Assembly (NCBI GenBank): GCA_029250885.1
Contig: JAQXEK010000001.1
Location: 1 to 64,000, forward strand
Source of the DNA: Planctomycetota bacterium
Lineage (GTDB): Bacteria > Planctomycetota > UBA1135 > GCA-002686595
Reading direction: 5' to 3'
DNA: 64,000 nucleotides
Of this stretch, positions 7,889-17,166 are shown one piece after another. Within the stretch, counting starts at the first letter, position 1. Every line of letters starts with the position of its first letter. A model generated the notes under the pieces. It was not told where the DNA came from, did no database searches, and worked only from the letters and a program-made list of their open reading frames with translations. The translations under genes and the position numbers were made by a program.

Positions 7889-9118
7889 ATGACCCGTTTC
7901 ACCAATCTCATTGCCGGCACCAGTGTCCCCTCCAAAGCGGGGCTCTTCGCCCTGGCTTCGCGCGCGTTGGGCCAAGACGGCAAGTGTGGCGGCGAACTGG
8001 GGCAGTGGCCCCGCTCGGGGGCCCGCGAGGTCATGGCTGCCCTAGATGGTTTGGAGGGGCAGGCTCCTGGGCAGCAGCTTGCCGGACTCGATCAGCTGGA
8101 AGCTGGCTGGCAAGAGCTCCTGTCTATGGTTACCGGCTCAAGTGGCCTAGGTGCCCCCAATCGCGGTGCACAAGCTGCGATCTTCGATGCCGGCCTCGAC
8201 CAACTTCACAGCCGCCTTGGCATCTCCCGCAGCAGTGCCCAAGAGCTGCTTTTTCAAGGGCACTTTTCCAGCTTCGGATTTGGTGCGCGAGAATTCCCTA
8301 GGGGCGGTGCCGTGGCCGTGTTCTGCCACTGGAGCGAGCCACTCAGGACGCTCTTTACCACCGTTGCTGAGTGTCTATTCCGGGGTCGGCCCGTGCTGCT
8401 CTTGCCCGACCCTGATCTTCCCATGGCCGGGGCAGCGATCGCCCAAGCCCTGCTGGCCGTTGGACTCGACCCCGCCAGTATCGCGGTTCTGCATGCCCTA
8501 GACACCGAAGGTTGGATGGCCTTAGCGGGAGCAGCGGATCAGGGGCGGTGCCCACAAGTCATGGGGCGCATCAGCGTCGATAAGAAGCGCGAGCTTGCCG
8601 CCTATGGCCAGCACAACCCGGGACTCCAAGCGCTGCTTCTGAGCCTCCTAACGCCCGTGGAATCCCAGTGGCTCGCGCCGGCTGCCCTGGGCGCGTTGCC
8701 CCTGGATTCGGCCCAGATTCGCAAGGCCGCAAGTGCCCTGGCCCGCGCCGCCTTTGGGCCGGGCTGTGGCTTTGGAGGAGTCGCGCACGGCGCGCCCCTG
8801 GTCGCCCGAATTCCGCGCCAGGCCTTCTCGGCGTTCACCAATGCCATGGTTGCCGAACTCGACGCGCTTCCCTTTGGCAAGTACCCGCCCCTAGCCTTTC
8901 TTGGGCCCGGCGGTAGACACTCTGTGCGGGCTCGCTATGACGAGCTATGGAAGAGGGGCTTAGACGAGGGGGCGACCCTGGTCACGGGCGGGACGACCAA
9001 GGTCCACAGCACCGACGGGGGGCATCTGCACCCAGCGCTCTTAGTCAATATTGATGGGGATTCAGGACTTTTTGACTTGGGGGAGCCCTTGGGTGTTTTA
9101 CGGCTTCAGCGAGCCTAA
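7889..9118 (+). CDS. Degenerate aldehyde dehydrogenase-superfamily protein, probably non-catalytic
   Basis: A 409-residue protein with the ALDH outline but none of its catalytic residues. The region PRGGAVAVFCHWSEPL aligns with the cofactor-domain 'PRGVVAVISPWNFPL', but the Asn is lost. RPVLLLPD stands where the NAD-binding Lys of 'KPS' should be. The segment FGPGCGFGG matches 'FxNxGQxC', but the position of the catalytic Cys is Gly. The C-terminal GATLVTGG..HPALL and DLGEPLGVLRL match 'GAxxxxGG..PTVL' and 'ExFGPV'. ALDHs are usually about 490 residues. It lies just upstream of lysine 6-aminotransferase, whose product is an aldehyde, so a scaffold or regulatory role is conceivable. Confidence 0.65.
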   Translation: MTRFTNLIAGTSVPSKAGLFALASRALGQDGKCGGELGQWPRSGAREVMAALDGLEGQAPGQQLAGLDQLEAGWQELLSMVTGSSGLGAPNRGAQAAIFDAGLDQLHSRLGISRSSAQELLFQGHFSSFGFGAREFPRGGAVAVFCHWSEPLRTLFTTVAECLFRGRPVLLLPDPDLPMAGAAIAQALLAVGLDPASIAVLHALDTEGWMALAGAADQGRCPQVMGRISVDKKRELAAYGQHNPGLQALLLSLLTPVESQWLAPAALGALPLDSAQIRKAASALARAAFGPGCGFGGVAHGAPLVARIPRQAFSAFTNAMVAELDALPFGKYPPLAFLGPGGRHSVRARYDELWKRGLDEGATLVTGGTTKVHSTDGGHLHPALLVNIDGDSGLFDLGEPLGVLRLQRA

Positions 9119-9186
9119 ACCTCGAATTGGCTCCCCAGAATCACCGTTCTTGATGCCCCTAGCCGTGTTTCTGGCTAGGCCAGGGG

Positions 9187-9215
9187 TTGGATTCCAGGGC
9201 GCGGTCGGCTAAACT
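9187..9215 (+). promoter_or_regulatory. Candidate sigma-70-type promoter of the lysine aminotransferase gene
   Basis: TTGGAT (9187-9192), 17 nt, then TAAACT (9210-9215). Transcription would start near 9222, giving a leader of about 150 nt that contains the hairpin at 9300-9324. The call rests on sequence resemblance only. Confidence 0.4.
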
Positions 9216-9299
9216 TCAGCCTCACATGTCCCGGATGAGCAAGTCTCGCCGGTGGGCCCCTCCGCGGTAGGAGAACGGTCCTAGACAATGCAGCGCAGA

Positions 9300-9324
9300 G
9301 GGCTCAAACACACGTTTTGAGCCC
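9300..9324 (+). promoter_or_regulatory. Leader hairpin before lysine aminotransferase
   Basis: Perfect 9-bp inverted repeat, GGGCTCAAA (9300-9308) with TTTGAGCCC (9316-9324) around a 7-nt loop, 50 nt before the start codon. No U-tract follows, so it is not a standard terminator. It shares the GGCTCAA/TTGAGCC arms with the hairpin before sucC. Confidence 0.6.
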
Positions 9325-9374
9325 AGGTTGGGCCCAGGCCTGCCTGAAACTAGAAATCAAGGAAGACGCCGATT

Positions 9375-10694
9375 ATGTTCGACGCTCAAGGAGTTCACGG
9401 AAGCCTGTCCCGCCACCAGCTTGTGGACGGTTACCCGTTTGTATTGGATTTGGAGAAGTCAAAGGGTGCCCTACTGCACGATGCATTGAGCGGCCAGGAT
9501 TACCTGGATTGCTTCACATGCTTTGCTTCCTGGCCGATCGGCTGGAACCATCCCAAGATGGCGTCGGAGCCCTTCGCTTCGGAGATCGCAGCGGTTGCTA
9601 CGCAGAACCCCGCAAACTCGGACCTGTACACGGTCCAGATGGCGCGCTTCGTTGAGGCCTTCGCTACAAAGGTCTCGCCCGAGGGTTTTGATCACCACTT
9701 CTGGGTTGCGGGTGGCGGTCTCGCCGTGGAGAACGCACTCAAGGCGGCCTTCGACTGGAAGGCCCGCAAGCTTGGCATTACCGAGATGACGGCCAACACG
9801 AACGACCTCGTGATGCTTCACTTCAAGGAAGCCTTCCACGGTCGTACCGGCTACACCATGAGCATCACGAACACCGAGCCGATCAAGGTCGGCCTGTTCC
9901 CGAAGTTCGACTGGCCCCGCATCCACAACCCCAAGGTCACCTTTGACCTGGACGGAAACGTCATGGGGGACATCGAGGCGTCTGAGGCCCAGGCCTACGC
10001 CGAGATCGAAGCGGCCATCGCCAAGCACGGTAAGAAGATCGCCGGCATCATCATCGAGCCCATGCAGGGCGAGGGTGGCGACAGCCACTTTCGCACGGAG
10101 TTCTTCCAGCGCCTGCGCCAGTATGCCGACGAGATGGACGCACTGCTCATCTTCGACGAGGTCCAGACGGGCTTCTTCGGCTCGGGCAAGAACTGGATGT
10201 GGCAACACCACGGCGTGAAGCCGGACATCGTCAGCTTCGGCAAGAAGTCTCAGGTCTGCGGTATCTACGCCGGCCCGCGGATAGAGACGGTCGAGCACAA
10301 CGTCTTCGCCCAGTCCAGCCGGATCAACTCGACCTGGGGCGGCAACCTTGTGGACATGGTCCGCTCGCGCCGCTTCATCGAGATCATCGAAGAAGATGGC
10401 CTGTGCCAGAACGCAGCCGATCGCGGAGACGAGCTCATCGCCGGCCTTCGCGGCATCGCCAAGTCGAAGGGCGGCTTTAACAACGTCCGCGGCAAGGGCA
10501 CCCTGGTGGCCAGCACCTGCAACACCACCGAAGAGCGCAACGCTCTGATTGGCCGCATGGCTGACCAGAAGCTGATCGCCTTGCCCTGCGGCCCGGACTC
10601 GATCCGCTTCCGCATGCCCCTCTCGGTTACTGCCAGCGAAGTACAGACGATTCTCGAGCGCGTTGAGACCGCAGTCAGTATGGCCAATGCCTAG
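9375..10694 (+). CDS. lat: L-lysine 6-aminotransferase
   Basis: A 439-residue class III PLP aminotransferase closely matching L-lysine epsilon-aminotransferases (the actinobacterial Lat group). Seen: the N-terminal YLDCFTCFASWPIGWNHP, the LIFDEVQTGFFGSGKNWMW block with the PLP-ring Asp, and SFGKKSQVCG with the Schiff-base Lys. The long N-terminal DLEKSKGALLHDALSG is typical of Lat rather than ornithine or GABA aminotransferases. It moves the epsilon-amino group of lysine to 2-oxoglutarate, giving 2-aminoadipate 6-semialdehyde, which the ALDH7-type enzyme at 26.2 kb can oxidise. It is transcribed alone, with a strong terminator after it. Confidence 0.92.
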   Translation: MFDAQGVHGSLSRHQLVDGYPFVLDLEKSKGALLHDALSGQDYLDCFTCFASWPIGWNHPKMASEPFASEIAAVATQNPANSDLYTVQMARFVEAFATKVSPEGFDHHFWVAGGGLAVENALKAAFDWKARKLGITEMTANTNDLVMLHFKEAFHGRTGYTMSITNTEPIKVGLFPKFDWPRIHNPKVTFDLDGNVMGDIEASEAQAYAEIEAAIAKHGKKIAGIIIEPMQGEGGDSHFRTEFFQRLRQYADEMDALLIFDEVQTGFFGSGKNWMWQHHGVKPDIVSFGKKSQVCGIYAGPRIETVEHNVFAQSSRINSTWGGNLVDMVRSRRFIEIIEEDGLCQNAADRGDELIAGLRGIAKSKGGFNNVRGKGTLVASTCNTTEERNALIGRMADQKLIALPCGPDSIRFRMPLSVTASEVQTILERVETAVSMANA

Positions 10695-10759
10695 GGCCTA
10701 ACGGCAAAACCCAGTGAGTTGTCTTTAGCTGGCACTTGCCAGAGATAAGACTACGTTAG

Positions 10760-10806
10760 GGGAGGGGTGCCCACGCCAGTTTAGGCGGGCACCCCTCCCT
10801 CTGTTT
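10760..10806 (+). terminator. Rho-independent terminator after lysine aminotransferase
   Basis: GC-rich inverted repeat: GGAGGGGTGCCC (from 10761) pairs with GGGCACCCCTCC (to about 10799), and an inner CGCC/GGCG pair extends the stem. A T-containing tail (CTGTTTT) follows. Confidence 0.85.
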
Positions 10807-10960
10807 TGCACTTATCTATATCGTGCGCCTCTTTTGTTGTATCCGTTAGAGGAAAGGAGGGGCTTCCGCTAGGGTCTCTAAGGCTAGCCAGAATCCCAAG
10901 TTGTTCACGTGGGCTCCCGTTGCTTGCCCGCACTTCGTAGACCCCATTCAAGCCAGACCC

Positions 10961-12859
10961 ATGCCATTTCTAATACCGATATTACTCGGCTTCTTGCCTT
11001 GCCTGACAACGACGAACCAAGGCTGTGATTTGGCCCAGTTCGGAAGTGGCGCTGGCGCTTCGGTGGCCGAGGGCACCTACCGGTTACTCGACGTGGAGGG
11101 CAGTTTTGCCCAGTCCAACGCCGTCGCCTTTAGGCGCCAGGTAGAAGGCGCTCGAGAGACGGCTAACCTCAAGGCCGAGCTGCGGGTCCTTGAGGGTGGC
11201 GACGGGGGAGCAATCGTGTTTTTGAGCACAGCCGATTATGGGGTTCAGGGGCCGGCGCCCTTCGCCCCGGAATGGACCGCGCCGAACTTTGCGGGCAGCC
11301 TTGCTGTGGGCATCGATGTGCACAATCCCAAGGACGAGGATCCGTTCCGCGGGCACGGCAACTACCAAGGCCTGCCCCAGCGCGAGGTGTCCTTGCACTT
11401 CGATGGGCGCGAGTTGGTGAAGCGTGTGACCGAGACGGAGTTTCGCGGGGACTGGGCTGCGCTCGAAATCAGCATGCGCGGTGTGCCCGGTGGATCCGAG
11501 GTCAGCGTGACGATTGGCGAGTCCAAGGTGTACGACGCGTACTTCGTGGCGGGGATGCTGCCCTACGAGTCGCGGCTTGTGATGGGCGCGAGCACCTTGG
11601 GGGACGCGGCGACGGAGTTCGACGTGCGCGGAGTGCAGCTGACCTATGGCGAGGTCGCAGAAACTCCACGGCCCGCGATTCACTTCCAGGTCTTCAATCA
11701 CGTCTTGACGGACAACTCCAAGACGGCGTTCCAGGCGGAGGTCGAGCTGCCGCCCGCCAACTGGGAATTCGGGCGCGTGATCCTGACCCTGCAGATTCAC
11801 GATGGGGGAGACTCTTGGGACGAGTGGGATCGCAACGGTACCGTGTCCGTTTGGGACGACGAGGGCAACAAGCACACGATCGTGCCGTTTATTACCTCGT
11901 ACCGCACGGAGTGCTTCTGGCAGGTCGATGTGACTGCGTTCCGGCCTTGGCTCGCGGGTAAGACCAAGTTTGAGGTCGCCGCCGGTACGGGCTTCTACAA
12001 GAACCTCGGCTTCATGATGAGCGTGGACTTGGACTTTCACCATGGGAAGCCCGAGCTTGCGGGTGAGCATCGCGCACCGTTTCAGGTCATCCCCTTGTGG
12101 GAGGGGACGGCAAACTATGGATCGGATGATGCGCCCTTCGGGAATGTGTTTCAGCCCATCCTTGGGGTGCCGTCGACTTCCGAGGCTGCTCGTATCGTGA
12201 CGTTTGTCACAGGCCATTCGCAGATTGGAGAGTTCACGCCATCAAGCCGAAGTCTGCAAGTTCAAACAGGGGCTACCAACGTCGATGGGTCGAAGAAGTC
12301 CGAGAGCTCTTACTTCAACAACACCCTCTGGAAGACGGACTGCTACCTAAATCCGAACCGCCCCCAGGGAGGCACTTGGAAGTACTCGCGGGCTGGCTGG
12401 GCTCCTGGTGATGTGGTCTCACCTTGGGTGATCGACCCCAATCGGTATTTTCCGATGGGGGAGACCGTCGACTTGAGTTACGTCTCGGAGCCCTACGACT
12501 TCAGCGACCTGCCCGAGGCCGACCGCCCAGACGCCGGTACCATAGGTGCTGCGAACCAGGTCGTTAGCTCTTACTTGGTGCTCTACGACAAGGGCGAGGG
12601 CCTTGTCCCCGCACCTGTGCTTCGGGTTACGAGCGTCACCGGGAACAGCAGCGCCGCCAACGCAGGCATCTTGGCTGGCGACTACCTTGCAAGCTACAAT
12701 GGTAATGCGATTGACTCCGTGGACCAGCTGACGGCTGCTAAGGCTGCCGCGATCGAGGCAGGGCGAAAGATGGCTAAGATCGTCGTTTATCGCGGTGCCG
12801 AGAGACTGGACTTGGAGATGGCCACGGGGCAAATGGGCGTTGCCCTTAGCGCTCGTTAA
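10961..12859 (+). CDS. Secreted PNGase F-like (peptide-N-glycosidase F family) protein with C-terminal PDZ domain
   Basis: A 632-residue protein; ATG 10961 puts a signal-like MPFLIPILLGFLPCL at the start. Residues about 30-220 resemble a legume-lectin/ConA-like sandwich (GIDVHNPKDEDPFRGHGN). Residues about 235-520 match the two jellyroll domains of PNGase F: WEFGRVILTLQIHDGG..DEWDR, where the last Asp fits catalytic Asp60, then FWQVDVTAFRPWLAGK, and the signature PQGGTWKYSRAGWAPGDVV. A PDZ domain closes it (NSSAANAGILAGDYLASYNG). PNGase F cleaves Asn-linked glycans; without the other catalytic residues checked, glycosidase activity is plausible, not shown. Confidence 0.8.
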   Translation: MPFLIPILLGFLPCLTTTNQGCDLAQFGSGAGASVAEGTYRLLDVEGSFAQSNAVAFRRQVEGARETANLKAELRVLEGGDGGAIVFLSTADYGVQGPAPFAPEWTAPNFAGSLAVGIDVHNPKDEDPFRGHGNYQGLPQREVSLHFDGRELVKRVTETEFRGDWAALEISMRGVPGGSEVSVTIGESKVYDAYFVAGMLPYESRLVMGASTLGDAATEFDVRGVQLTYGEVAETPRPAIHFQVFNHVLTDNSKTAFQAEVELPPANWEFGRVILTLQIHDGGDSWDEWDRNGTVSVWDDEGNKHTIVPFITSYRTECFWQVDVTAFRPWLAGKTKFEVAAGTGFYKNLGFMMSVDLDFHHGKPELAGEHRAPFQVIPLWEGTANYGSDDAPFGNVFQPILGVPSTSEAARIVTFVTGHSQIGEFTPSSRSLQVQTGATNVDGSKKSESSYFNNTLWKTDCYLNPNRPQGGTWKYSRAGWAPGDVVSPWVIDPNRYFPMGETVDLSYVSEPYDFSDLPEADRPDAGTIGAANQVVSSYLVLYDKGEGLVPAPVLRVTSVTGNSSAANAGILAGDYLASYNGNAIDSVDQLTAAKAAAIEAGRKMAKIVVYRGAERLDLEMATGQMGVALSAR

Positions 12860-12886
12860 GCGTGCCGGCCACCGGCCACTAGGCCG

Positions 12887-13927
12887 CTACTGCGCCGCGT
12901 GCAGGCGCAGCTGGCCGCAGGCGGCGTCGCTGTCTAGGCCTCGGGACCAGCGGATCGTGGTGACGACGCCGGCCTCGCGTAGCTCTTCGGCGAACTCTTC
13001 CACGTCGTCTCGGGACGGGCGCTGGAAGCGGTCGCCTTCGACGGGGTTGTAGGGGATCAGGTTCACGGTGCAGCGGCGGCCGCGTAGCCGAGCGGCTAGG
13101 CGTTCACTATGCTCGCGAGAGTCGTTAAGCCCGCCCAGCACCACGTACTCGTAGGTGATCTGGCGGCCCGTGTCCTTGAACCACAGGTCGCCGGCGCACA
13201 GGACGTCGGCCACGGGCACCTTGGCCATAGCGGGCACCAGGATGGCGCGCTGGTCGTCGAAGGGGGTGTGCAGGCTGATGGCTAGCTGGAAGCCGGGGTT
13301 AGTCTTGCCGAGCTTCGCAAGGCGGTCGGGGAAGCCCACGGTGGAGACGGTGATCTTGCGAGCGCCAATGCCTATCTCTTCCCGTACGACCTTCAGGGCG
13401 CCGGTGAGGTTCTGCAGGTTGAGAAGGGGCTCGCCGATTCCCATGACGACCGAGCGCGATAGGCGGCCAATGTCCCGCCCGCGCAGGTATTGCTCGATGA
13501 TCTCGGCCTTGGACAGGTTGCGTTCCAAGCCCAGGCGACCCGAGGCGCAGAAGGGGCAGGCCACGGGGCAGCCGACCTGGGTCGAGACGCACAGGGTCGC
13601 ACCCTTGGCTTCGTCGTGGCTGGGGATGTGCACGGTCTCGATCAGAGCGTTCTTGCCACCCTCGACAGGGAACTCGATCAAAAGTTTGGTAGTGCCATCC
13701 TTGGCTAGGGAGCGGTCGACCTCGCGGCCGCGCAAGATCGGCATCTCTTCGGCCAGCATCTCACGCACACCCTTGGAGAGGGAGGTGATGCCCTGGTAAT
13801 CCAGAATACCTTTGTTCAAGACAGCCGTACGGATCACCTTCGCGTGGAAGGCCTTACCGCCGAGCTCCATCACCCGCTCGCGGGTCTCGTCAGGGGTGAG
13901 CTCCAGGAGAGAAGGCTTCAAGGGCAT
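12887..13927 (-). CDS. rlmN: Dual-specificity 23S rRNA/tRNA adenine-C2 methyltransferase RlmN-type radical SAM enzyme
   Basis: A 346-residue protein from ATG 13927, 10 nt after the DHH gene stop. Seen: the N-terminal helical domain (TPDETRERVMELGGKAFHAKVI), the radical SAM cluster CPVACPFC, the GIGEPLLN glycine-rich SAM motif, STVGFPDRL, and the C-terminal LDSDAACGQLR with the second, methyl-carrying Cys. RlmN methylates A2503 of 23S rRNA and A37 of some tRNAs. A Cfr-like resistance role is possible in this superfamily, but RlmN is the default for a single chromosomal copy. Confidence 0.9.
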   Translation of the reverse strand: MPLKPSLLELTPDETRERVMELGGKAFHAKVIRTAVLNKGILDYQGITSLSKGVREMLAEEMPILRGREVDRSLAKDGTTKLLIEFPVEGGKNALIETVHIPSHDEAKGATLCVSTQVGCPVACPFCASGRLGLERNLSKAEIIEQYLRGRDIGRLSRSVVMGIGEPLLNLQNLTGALKVVREEIGIGARKITVSTVGFPDRLAKLGKTNPGFQLAISLHTPFDDQRAILVPAMAKVPVADVLCAGDLWFKDTGRQITYEYVVLGGLNDSREHSERLAARLRGRRCTVNLIPYNPVEGDRFQRPSRDDVEEFAEELREAGVVTTIRWSRGLDSDAACGQLRLHAAQ

Positions 13928-13937
13928 GCTCCGGCGC

Positions 13938-14885
13938 CTAGAGGGCCGCCATCTTCTCGCGGACGATCGCAGCCACAAGCTCCGAGACCTCGATGGCCTT
14001 GTCGTGGCCACCGGGGTTCACGCCACCAACAGCGCGGTGTCCACCGCCGCCCCAGGTCTGCATGATCTCGCCGATGTGCACGGTCTCGGACGGGGGATTC
14101 CACGGGTTGACCCCGGCGGTGACGTGGAAGCCACTGCGGGTCGGGATCACACCCACGGCATAGTGGATCTCGGGGTGGTGGAAGAAGGGCGCAAAGCGCT
14201 CGCGGCGGATCTTGTTGCTGGAGGCGTCGTACAGCATGACGCGGTCCTCGACCCACTGCACCGTACCGGGGAAGTGATCTAGGGCCTTGTCACGGTTGCG
14301 CACAGCCCGCTGCCAGGCCTTCTCCACGTCCGGGCGCATGGCGATGTCCTCCAGACGCAGATCGACCATGTCACCGACAATGCGGTCGGGCCAGTCCACG
14401 GTAGGGGCGACCGTCATGCAGCGCGAGATACGCAGAGCGGGATCGTCCCCGAATAGGGCCTCGTCGACGCTCTCAAACTTGGCGGCGTCGATGACGTTTG
14501 ACCAGTGGGCCATGTCCCGGAATCGCTCGGGGGTCTTGTAGTCCCAGTACTTCTCTGCGTGGGCCAGAATGATGGGCGGGCACGAGGGAGACTCGGGATC
14601 GAAGGCCCACTTCTCCGACGGTGCGTACTTGGCCTCGTCCTCGGGGGAGAGGAACGTGGTGGGGTGGTGATCAAACCAGTAGGCGGCCTTCGGGTGGAAA
14701 TGGAAGTCTACGATCGCGAAGCGATGCCCACGCTGGAAGTTGGCCCAGTCTCGGCGTTGGTCGTAGTTGACGCTACGCCATTGAACGCGCTCGCCGTGGA
14801 TCTCGCGAAGGATGTTTGCCAGGACTCCTGCGGAGACCATGCCATCGAAGTCGCGGTGGTAATGAATCGTGATTGGGCCAGCCAT
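13938..14885 (-). CDS. DHH-family phosphoesterase
   Basis: A 315-residue protein. The N-terminal DHH domain has HYHRDFDGMVSA, IVDFHF and the namesake WFDHHPTTF. The C-terminal DHHA1-type half ends in WGGGGHRAVGGVNPGG, the substrate-binding GGGH motif. These Mn-dependent enzymes cleave short oligonucleotides or cyclic dinucleotides (NrnA, GdpP-type) or bypass inorganic pyrophosphate; which one applies here is unclear. It has no GGDEF or RecJ extension. A TAGAAT hexamer ends 9 nt before the ATG and no Shine-Dalgarno is visible. rlmN follows in the same operon. Confidence 0.85.
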   Translation of the reverse strand: MAGPITIHYHRDFDGMVSAGVLANILREIHGERVQWRSVNYDQRRDWANFQRGHRFAIVDFHFHPKAAYWFDHHPTTFLSPEDEAKYAPSEKWAFDPESPSCPPIILAHAEKYWDYKTPERFRDMAHWSNVIDAAKFESVDEALFGDDPALRISRCMTVAPTVDWPDRIVGDMVDLRLEDIAMRPDVEKAWQRAVRNRDKALDHFPGTVQWVEDRVMLYDASSNKIRRERFAPFFHHPEIHYAVGVIPTRSGFHVTAGVNPWNPPSETVHIGEIMQTWGGGGHRAVGGVNPGGHDKAIEVSELVAAIVREKMAAL

Positions 14886-14999
14886 AGTGCGCAGATTCTA
14901 ACGATAACGGCCATGGGAAAAGCCGCGCATCCCAGGAGGAATACTAGGAATGCACGGCTCGTTCTGGATTGGGAGGCCTTCGCTCCCGGGAGGTGACGT

Positions 15000-16415
15000 T
15001 TAGGCGCTCTCGCGCTTGGCCTTCTCGTCCGGGGTTTCGACGATCGGGGCTTCCGAGGTCATGCCCCGGGCCAGGGATTCGTCGCCGGAGACGTGGGCTT
15101 CGGTGATCTCAAAGGTGTTCGTGTCCGTGCGGTTGGGCAGCTCGTAGAGCAGGTCCAGCAGGGTGCTTTCCAAGATCGAGCGCAGGGCGCGCACACCGGT
15201 CTCGCGCTCGATGGCCTCCTTGGCGATGGCAAGTAGGGCTTCCTTGGTAAACGTCAGCTCCTTCTCTTCCATGGTGAACAGGCTCTGGTACTGGCGCACC
15301 AGGGCGTTCTTGGGCTCGGTGAGGATGCGCACCAAGTCTTCGGCTTCGAGTCCCTCGAGGGTAGTGATCACGGGAAGGCGGCCGGTAAACTCGGGAATTA
15401 GGCCGAATTCGACCAGGTCCTTGGGAGAGATCATGCGCAGCAGATCGTCCTTGGACATGTCCTGGGTGTTGATCGCCTTCTTCTCTGCCTCGTCGGCGGT
15501 GCTGCCGTGGCTGGAGAAGCCGATCACCTCGCGACCGATGCGCTTGGAGATGACCTCTTCCACACCAGCGAAGGTTCCGCCGCAGATGAAGAGAATGTTT
15601 GCTGTGTCAAGCTGGATATAGGCCTGCTCAGGGTGCTTGCGTCCACCTTGGGGCGGGACGTTGGCCACAGAGCCCTCTAGGATCTTGAGCAGGGCCTGCT
15701 GCACGCCTTCCCCGGACACGTCCCTAGTAATGGAGACGTTGCTGGTGGTTCGGCCGATCTTGTCGATCTCGTCGATGTAGATGATGCCGTGCTCGGCGCG
15801 TTCGCGATCGAAGTCCGCGGACTGCAGCAGCTTGAGCAGGATATTCTCGACATCCTCGCCCACGTAGCCGGCCTCGGTCAGCGTGGTTGCGTCCGCCATG
15901 GCGAAGGGCACGTCAAGCATGCGCGCGAGGGTGCGCGCAAGCAGGGTCTTGCCCGAGCCCGTGGGCCCCACGAGCAAGACGTTGGACTTCTCGATCTCCA
16001 CGTGGCCGTCGCCGGCTAGATCGTGGCCCGTGGCAGCGATGTGCCGCAGGCGCTTGTAGTGGTTGTAGACCGCAACGGACAGGGTTTTCTTTGCTCGGCC
16101 CTGGCCGATCACGTATTCGTCGAGTCGACGCGCGAGTTCGATGGGGGTGGGCAGTTCGCGGTCGGCGATGGTCGGGGCGCTGTCGGTGTCCCCAGGGGCA
16201 GCCTTGGTCGCCGTAGAGGCGGCACCAGCCGCGCCATCGGGGCTACCCGTGGCGCGGCGGTGTTCCTCTTGCAGGATCGAGTTGCATATCTCAATGCACT
16301 CATTGCAGATGTAGATTCCAGGAGGCCCTGCGATCAGTGAGACCACGTGGTCCCTTCGCTTCTCGCAAAAGGTGCAACGTTCGACGTGCTTACCCTTACC
16401 TGTTCCACCTGTCAT
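15000..16415 (-). CDS. clpX: ATP-dependent Clp protease ATP-binding subunit ClpX
   Basis: A 471-residue protein. The N-terminal C4 zinc finger (CTFC...CNEC..IC, residues about 14-47) binds adaptors. An Ala/Thr-rich linker longer than in E. coli (424 residues) joins it to the AAA+ domain with Walker A GPTGSGKT, Walker B YIDEIDK, and the pore-region and sensor motifs ([26 protein letters not shown]). ClpX unfolds tagged substrates and feeds ClpP. It is the last gene of tig-clpP-clpX, 48 nt after clpP. A C-terminal acidic tail is present. Confidence 0.97.
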   Translation of the reverse strand: MTGGTGKGKHVERCTFCEKRRDHVVSLIAGPPGIYICNECIEICNSILQEEHRRATGSPDGAAGAASTATKAAPGDTDSAPTIADRELPTPIELARRLDEYVIGQGRAKKTLSVAVYNHYKRLRHIAATGHDLAGDGHVEIEKSNVLLVGPTGSGKTLLARTLARMLDVPFAMADATTLTEAGYVGEDVENILLKLLQSADFDRERAEHGIIYIDEIDKIGRTTSNVSITRDVSGEGVQQALLKILEGSVANVPPQGGRKHPEQAYIQLDTANILFICGGTFAGVEEVISKRIGREVIGFSSHGSTADEAEKKAINTQDMSKDDLLRMISPKDLVEFGLIPEFTGRLPVITTLEGLEAEDLVRILTEPKNALVRQYQSLFTMEEKELTFTKEALLAIAKEAIERETGVRALRSILESTLLDLLYELPNRTDTNTFEITEAHVSGDESLARGMTSEAPIVETPDEKAKRESA

Positions 16416-16463
16416 GTTCTGCCGCTCCTAGCTTCAGTTCGTATCGAGAGTAAAGTCGCGGAC

Positions 16464-17078
16464 CTACTTGAGGTCGGCCTGCTCTTCCGGGGTGAGCACG
16501 TGGTCGATGAGGCCAAATTCCTTGGCTTCGATCGGGCTCATGAAGTTGTCGCGGTCACAGGCTTCCGCAAGCTCTTCGGGCGTGCGGCCGGCGTGGCCCG
16601 CCATGATCGCCTCGAGCTTCTTCTTCATCTTAAGAATCTCAGCGACCTGGATGTTCATGTCCGTGGCCGTGCCTTGGGTTCCGCCCCAGGGCTGGTGGAT
16701 CATGACCCGAGAGTTTGGGAGTGCAAAGCGCTTGCCGGCGGTTCCACCGCAGAGAAGAACCGCGCCCATCGAGGCAGCCTGCCCTAGGCAGTAGGTCGAG
16801 ATGTCAGGGCTGACAAACTGCATCGTGTCGTACATCGCAAGGCCAGCCGTCACAGAACCGCCGGGGCTGTTAATGTAGATGCTGATGTCCTGGGCCTTGT
16901 TCACCTTGTCGAGGAACAGGAGCTGGGCCATCACTGCGTTGGCGACCTGGTCGTTGACCTCGGTGCCAATGAAGATAATGCGGTCTTCGAGCAACCTCGA
17001 GTAGATGTCGTAGCTGCGTTCGCCACGACCGGTCTTCTCGATCACGTAGGGGATGACTGCGGATTGCGCGTCAACCAT
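16464..17078 (-). CDS. clpP: ATP-dependent Clp protease proteolytic subunit ClpP
   Basis: A 204-residue protein. I prefer ATG 17078 ([30 protein letters not shown]), which has AGG a few bases upstream and fits family N-termini; a TTG at 17114 would add 12 residues. The catalytic triad is Ser ([10 protein letters not shown]), His ([10 protein letters not shown]) and Asp (CDRDNFMS). ClpP forms the tetradecameric chamber that degrades substrates delivered by ClpX. It lies between tig and clpX. Confidence 0.96.
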   Translation of the reverse strand: MVDAQSAVIPYVIEKTGRGERSYDIYSRLLEDRIIFIGTEVNDQVANAVMAQLLFLDKVNKAQDISIYINSPGGSVTAGLAMYDTMQFVSPDISTYCLGQAASMGAVLLCGGTAGKRFALPNSRVMIHQPWGGTQGTATDMNIQVAEILKMKKKLEAIMAGHAGRTPEELAEACDRDNFMSPIEAKEFGLIDHVLTPEEQADLK

Positions 17079-17166
17079 CGACCTTACAAGGTCATTGGAG
17101 CTGTTGAAATTCAAGGCTGGATTGTCTCGTCAGTTAGGGAATGAGATCTAGGAGAAGAGTAGACGC

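Noticed and set aside
9119-9374. Possible lysine or glycine riboswitch before lysine aminotransferase
   Set aside because: I looked for the conserved L-box and glycine-aptamer cores and found neither; only a simple hairpin is present.
9471-10298. 275-residue minus-strand ORF
   Set aside because: Antisense of lysine aminotransferase, which has full homology in its own frame.
11084-12217. 377-residue minus-strand ORF
   Set aside because: Antisense of the PNGase F-like gene; His/Arg-rich composition typical of a shadow frame.
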